Source: Thermogutta sp.
GTDB lineage: Bacteria > Planctomycetota > Planctomycetia > Pirellulales > Thermoguttaceae
Length of the DNA stretch: 7,652 nt
Direction of reading: 5' to 3'
Assembly: GCF_014359955.1 (NCBI RefSeq)
Contig: NZ_JACIYL010000142.1
Coordinates: 1-7,652 of the forward strand
Shown: positions 5,404-7,652 of the stretch, piece after piece
Layout: each line of letters opens with the position of its first letter
Numbering within the stretch: the first letter of the stretch is position 1
The notes under the pieces: generated by a model
What the model was told of the DNA's origin: nothing
Seen by the model: only the letters and a program-made list of their open reading frames with translations
Database searches by the model: none
Translations under genes and position numbers: made by a program

Positions 5404-6567
5404 ATGAGCGTCGCAGCTTTGACCACACGTTTTTCCATTCGCAAGCGACTGGAGGATATCCAGAATAAGATCTCAGCAGGCGAGCGGTTGTCCTTTGAGG
5501 ATGGGGTCTTTCTATTTCAACCTGAAGTCTCGCTTCATGAGGTCGGCCGGCTTGCCGAGGAAGTATGTCTCAGGCGGCATGGACGAAACGTTTTCTATAA
5601 TCTCAATATGCATCTCAATCCTACGAATGTTTGCGTTTATCGGTGCAAATTATGTGCGTTTTATCGAACGGGCAAAGAATCTGACGCCTATTACATGACG
5701 CCGGATCAAATTCTCAAGCGCGCGGAGGAAGCCGATCGATCCGGATGTACCGAAATCCACATCGTCGGGGGCCTGCCGGGTGGCAAGCCATTCGAATGGT
5801 ACGTGGAGATTCTGCGTCTTATTCACAGCCATTTCCCGCGACTTCACTTAAAAGCCTGGACGGCGGTGGAAATCGCCTGGTTCTGTCGAATTTCCGGATT
5901 ATCTGTTGAAAAGGTCTTGGAACGGCTTCTCGAGGCAGGTTTGGGAAGTCTTCCCGGCGGCGGTGCCGAGATTTTTCATCCCGAGGTACGGCAAAAAATT
6001 TCCGCTGGCAAAGCCGACGGCGAAACCTGGCTAAACGTCCATCGAGTGGCCCATCGGATGGGACTGAAGACCAACGCGACAATGCTTTTCGGCCATATTG
6101 AGTCACCCGAGCACCGGGTCGATCATATGTTGCGGCTCCGCGAACTTCAGGACGAGACGGGAGGTTTCCAGGTGTTCATTCCGCTTCCGTTTCATCCCCA
6201 GGGGACAGCGCTCCATCATCTCCCCAAGCCGTCTGCTTTCGACTGTTTGCGGACCCTTGCGGTGGCAAGACTGTTCCTGGATAATTTTCCGCACATCAAG
6301 GCCTATTGGATTGCTTTAGGGGTCGGACTGGCGCAGACGGCTCTCGCTTACGGGGCGAACGACCTCGACGGGACTGTCCGGTACGAGACGATCTATCATG
6401 ATGCGGGGGCGGAATCGCCGGAAGCTCTCAGTGTGGAAGAATTGTGTGGACTGATCCGAGAAGCCGGACGAGAACCCGTGGAACGGGATAGTTTGTATCG
6501 GCGTGTTCGGAGGGTCAGCCCGACCGAATGGGAGATCGTGGAAGATAGTCAATCGCATGGGAAATGA
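5404..6567 (+). CDS. mqnE: Aminodeoxyfutalosine synthase (radical SAM)
   Basis: The 387-residue product is a radical SAM enzyme of the MqnE type. It couples the adenosyl radical to 3-[(1-carboxyvinyl)oxy]benzoate to give 6-amino-6-deoxyfutalosine, an early committed step of the futalosine menaquinone pathway. The [4Fe-4S] motif CX3CX2C is C77, C81, C84 (CVYRCKLC), preceded by NMHLNPTN. HIVGGLPGG and the family-typical LPGGGAEIF follow, then NATMLFGHIE. The GGGAEIF and HLNPTN motifs separate it from the MqnC cyclase only in part; MqnE is my preferred call from overall pattern and length. Start: ATG 5404 has GGGAA (5392-5396) seven bases upstream. GTG 5365, inside a GTGA overlap with the ubiA-like stop, would add 13 residues, and GTG 5347 another 6. 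It overlaps recG by 11 bases. Confidence 0.9.
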   Translation: MSVAALTTRFSIRKRLEDIQNKISAGERLSFEDGVFLFQPEVSLHEVGRLAEEVCLRRHGRNVFYNLNMHLNPTNVCVYRCKLCAFYRTGKESDAYYMTPDQILKRAEEADRSGCTEIHIVGGLPGGKPFEWYVEILRLIHSHFPRLHLKAWTAVEIAWFCRISGLSVEKVLERLLEAGLGSLPGGGAEIFHPEVRQKISAGKADGETWLNVHRVAHRMGLKTNATMLFGHIESPEHRVDHMLRLRELQDETGGFQVFIPLPFHPQGTALHHLPKPSAFDCLRTLAVARLFLDNFPHIKAYWIALGVGLAQTALAYGANDLDGTVRYETIYHDAGAESPEALSVEELCGLIREAGREPVERDSLYRRVRRVSPTEWEIVEDSQSHGK

Positions 6568-7652
6568 ACGGCCCAGCGTTCGCCGGTCAGCGTCTCCGGC
6601 CGAGGAGAGTCCGCTCCACCAGCCGGTGCAGTATGTCAAAGGGGTTGGCCCGCATCGGGCTGAGCTTTTGCGACGGCTGGGCGTGGAAACGGTGGCCGAC
6701 CTGCTCTTCTTCTTCCCGCGGACGTACGAGGATATCAGTGACGTTCGGAAAGTTGCCGAATTGGAAGAGGGCAAACTTCAGTCTGTCATCGGAGTTATCG
6801 AAGACATCGACAGCCATGTGAGCCGCAGTGGGCAGGCCATCGTGGGAATGGCCGTCGCCTGCGAGGACGGCTATGTCCGTGCGCTGTGGTTTCAACAGCC
6901 TTATCGACGTGATCTGTTTCGCGTGGGACAGCGGGTGATGCTTTCCGGCCGCCCGCGCCGAAATGGCCTGTTCTGGGAAATGGCACATCCCCGGGTGATC
7001 GTACTGGGGGAAACGGAACGACCGCAGGTCGCCCCTCTTCCCGTCTATCCGCTGACAGAAGGGCTCGCCCAGTGGCAGATGCGAAGGATCATGGAACATG
7101 CCGTGGGCACCTATACCTGCTATCTGGAAGAAGCCCTGTCACCTGAACTGCTTGCCAAGCGGCGTCTCCTGCCGATTCAGGAAGCTGTCGAGCAGATCCA
7201 CTTTCCGACCGATCGAAACCGTTTGGAAGAAGCGCGACGCCGCTTCATTTACGAAGAATTGTTGATTCTCCAATTAGCCCTGGGTATCAAGCGATACCAA
7301 CAGATCACCTTGAAGAAAGCCCCCGTGCTCCGGCTGACCCCTAAGATTGATGCGCGCATCCGACGGCTGTTTAAATTTTCCCTCACAAAAGCCCAGGATC
7401 GGGCCGTGGCGGAAATTGCCGCGGATATGGGACGGCCTGTTCCCATGAACCGTCTTCTCCAGGGTGATGTGGGAAGCGGCAAGACGGTCGTGGCGCTTTA
7501 TGCGATGCTTCTGGCAGTGGCGTGCGGGTATCAGGCGGTGCTCATGGCCCCCACAGAGATTCTGGCCCGCCAGCATTTTCAGACCATCGACGAACTGCTG
7601 GCTGCCAGTCGTGTCCGCCGGGCACTGCTCGTGGGCGGTTTGCCTTTTGCGG
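6557..7652 (+). CDS. recG: ATP-dependent DNA helicase RecG, 3'-truncated
   Basis: The frame runs from ATG 6557 off the right edge without a stop, giving the first 365 residues of a protein usually near 700. RecG remodels stalled replication forks and branched DNA. The N-terminal wedge region begins with VQYVKGVGPHRAELLRRLGV and DLLFFFPRTYED (residues about 24-62), followed by the OB-fold with LWFQQPYRR and V.SGRPRR. The helicase core starts with FSLTKAQDRAV (Q-motif-like region), Walker A GDVGSGKT (303-310), and motif Ia APTEILARQH (331-340). DExH and later motifs lie beyond the window. The start overlaps the end of mqnE by 11 bases, with GGAAGA (6540-6545) upstream. About 23 residues before the conserved part are polar and variable. 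Its link to menaquinone synthesis is probably only transcriptional. Confidence 0.95.
   Translation, partial: MGNERPSVRRSASPAEESPLHQPVQYVKGVGPHRAELLRRLGVETVADLLFFFPRTYEDISDVRKVAELEEGKLQSVIGVIEDIDSHVSRSGQAIVGMAVACEDGYVRALWFQQPYRRDLFRVGQRVMLSGRPRRNGLFWEMAHPRVIVLGETERPQVAPLPVYPLTEGLAQWQMRRIMEHAVGTYTCYLEEALSPELLAKRRLLPIQEAVEQIHFPTDRNRLEEARRRFIYEELLILQLALGIKRYQQITLKKAPVLRLTPKIDARIRRLFKFSLTKAQDRAVAEIAADMGRPVPMNRLLQGDVGSGKTVVALYAMLLAVACGYQAVLMAPTEILARQHFQTIDELLAASRVRRALLVGGLPFA

Overview
The window is bacterial, with about mid-50s % GC by eye, tightly packed genes and no mobile element, CRISPR array, tRNA or rRNA that I can see. The gene mix suggests a planctomycete-like or other deep-branching heterotroph: an FHA-GAF-PPM phosphatase, an orphan bacterial ComB, and futalosine-type menaquinone genes followed by recG. 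That taxonomic guess is inference from gene content and protein style, not a database match.

Layout. Positions 1-1658 (+) hold the C-terminal part of an RsbU/SpoIIE-type serine phosphatase with FHA and GAF sensory domains, cut off by the left edge. Facing it tail to tail across 20 bases is a ComB-family 2-phosphosulfolactate phosphatase gene (1679-2464, -). Positions 2465-2950 are non-coding and divergent. They hold a strong inverted repeat, a smaller inverted repeat, a short tandem repeat, a possible -10 element and, directly before the next gene, a stretch that can fold into a multi-branched RNA closed by an 8-bp stem.

From 2951 to the right edge runs a compact + strand operon: menG/ubiE-type quinone methyltransferase, ubiX-type flavin prenyltransferase, ubiA/mqnP-type polyprenyltransferase, mqnE aminodeoxyfutalosine synthase, and recG helicase (cut by the right edge). 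Gene junctions are overlapping or short, so co-transcription is likely.

How the genes work together. MqnE makes 6-amino-6-deoxyfutalosine, an early step of the futalosine route to menaquinone. The UbiA-like enzyme is expected to add the polyprenyl tail to the naphthoate ring. UbiX makes the prenylated FMN used by a UbiD-type decarboxylase that is not in the window. MenG does the final C-methylation. mqnA, mqnB, mqnC, mqnD and the ubiD-type partner are absent here and should lie elsewhere. The most interesting unexplained element is the structured leader before menG, a candidate cis-regulatory RNA for quinone synthesis. It matches no riboswitch class I can name with confidence.
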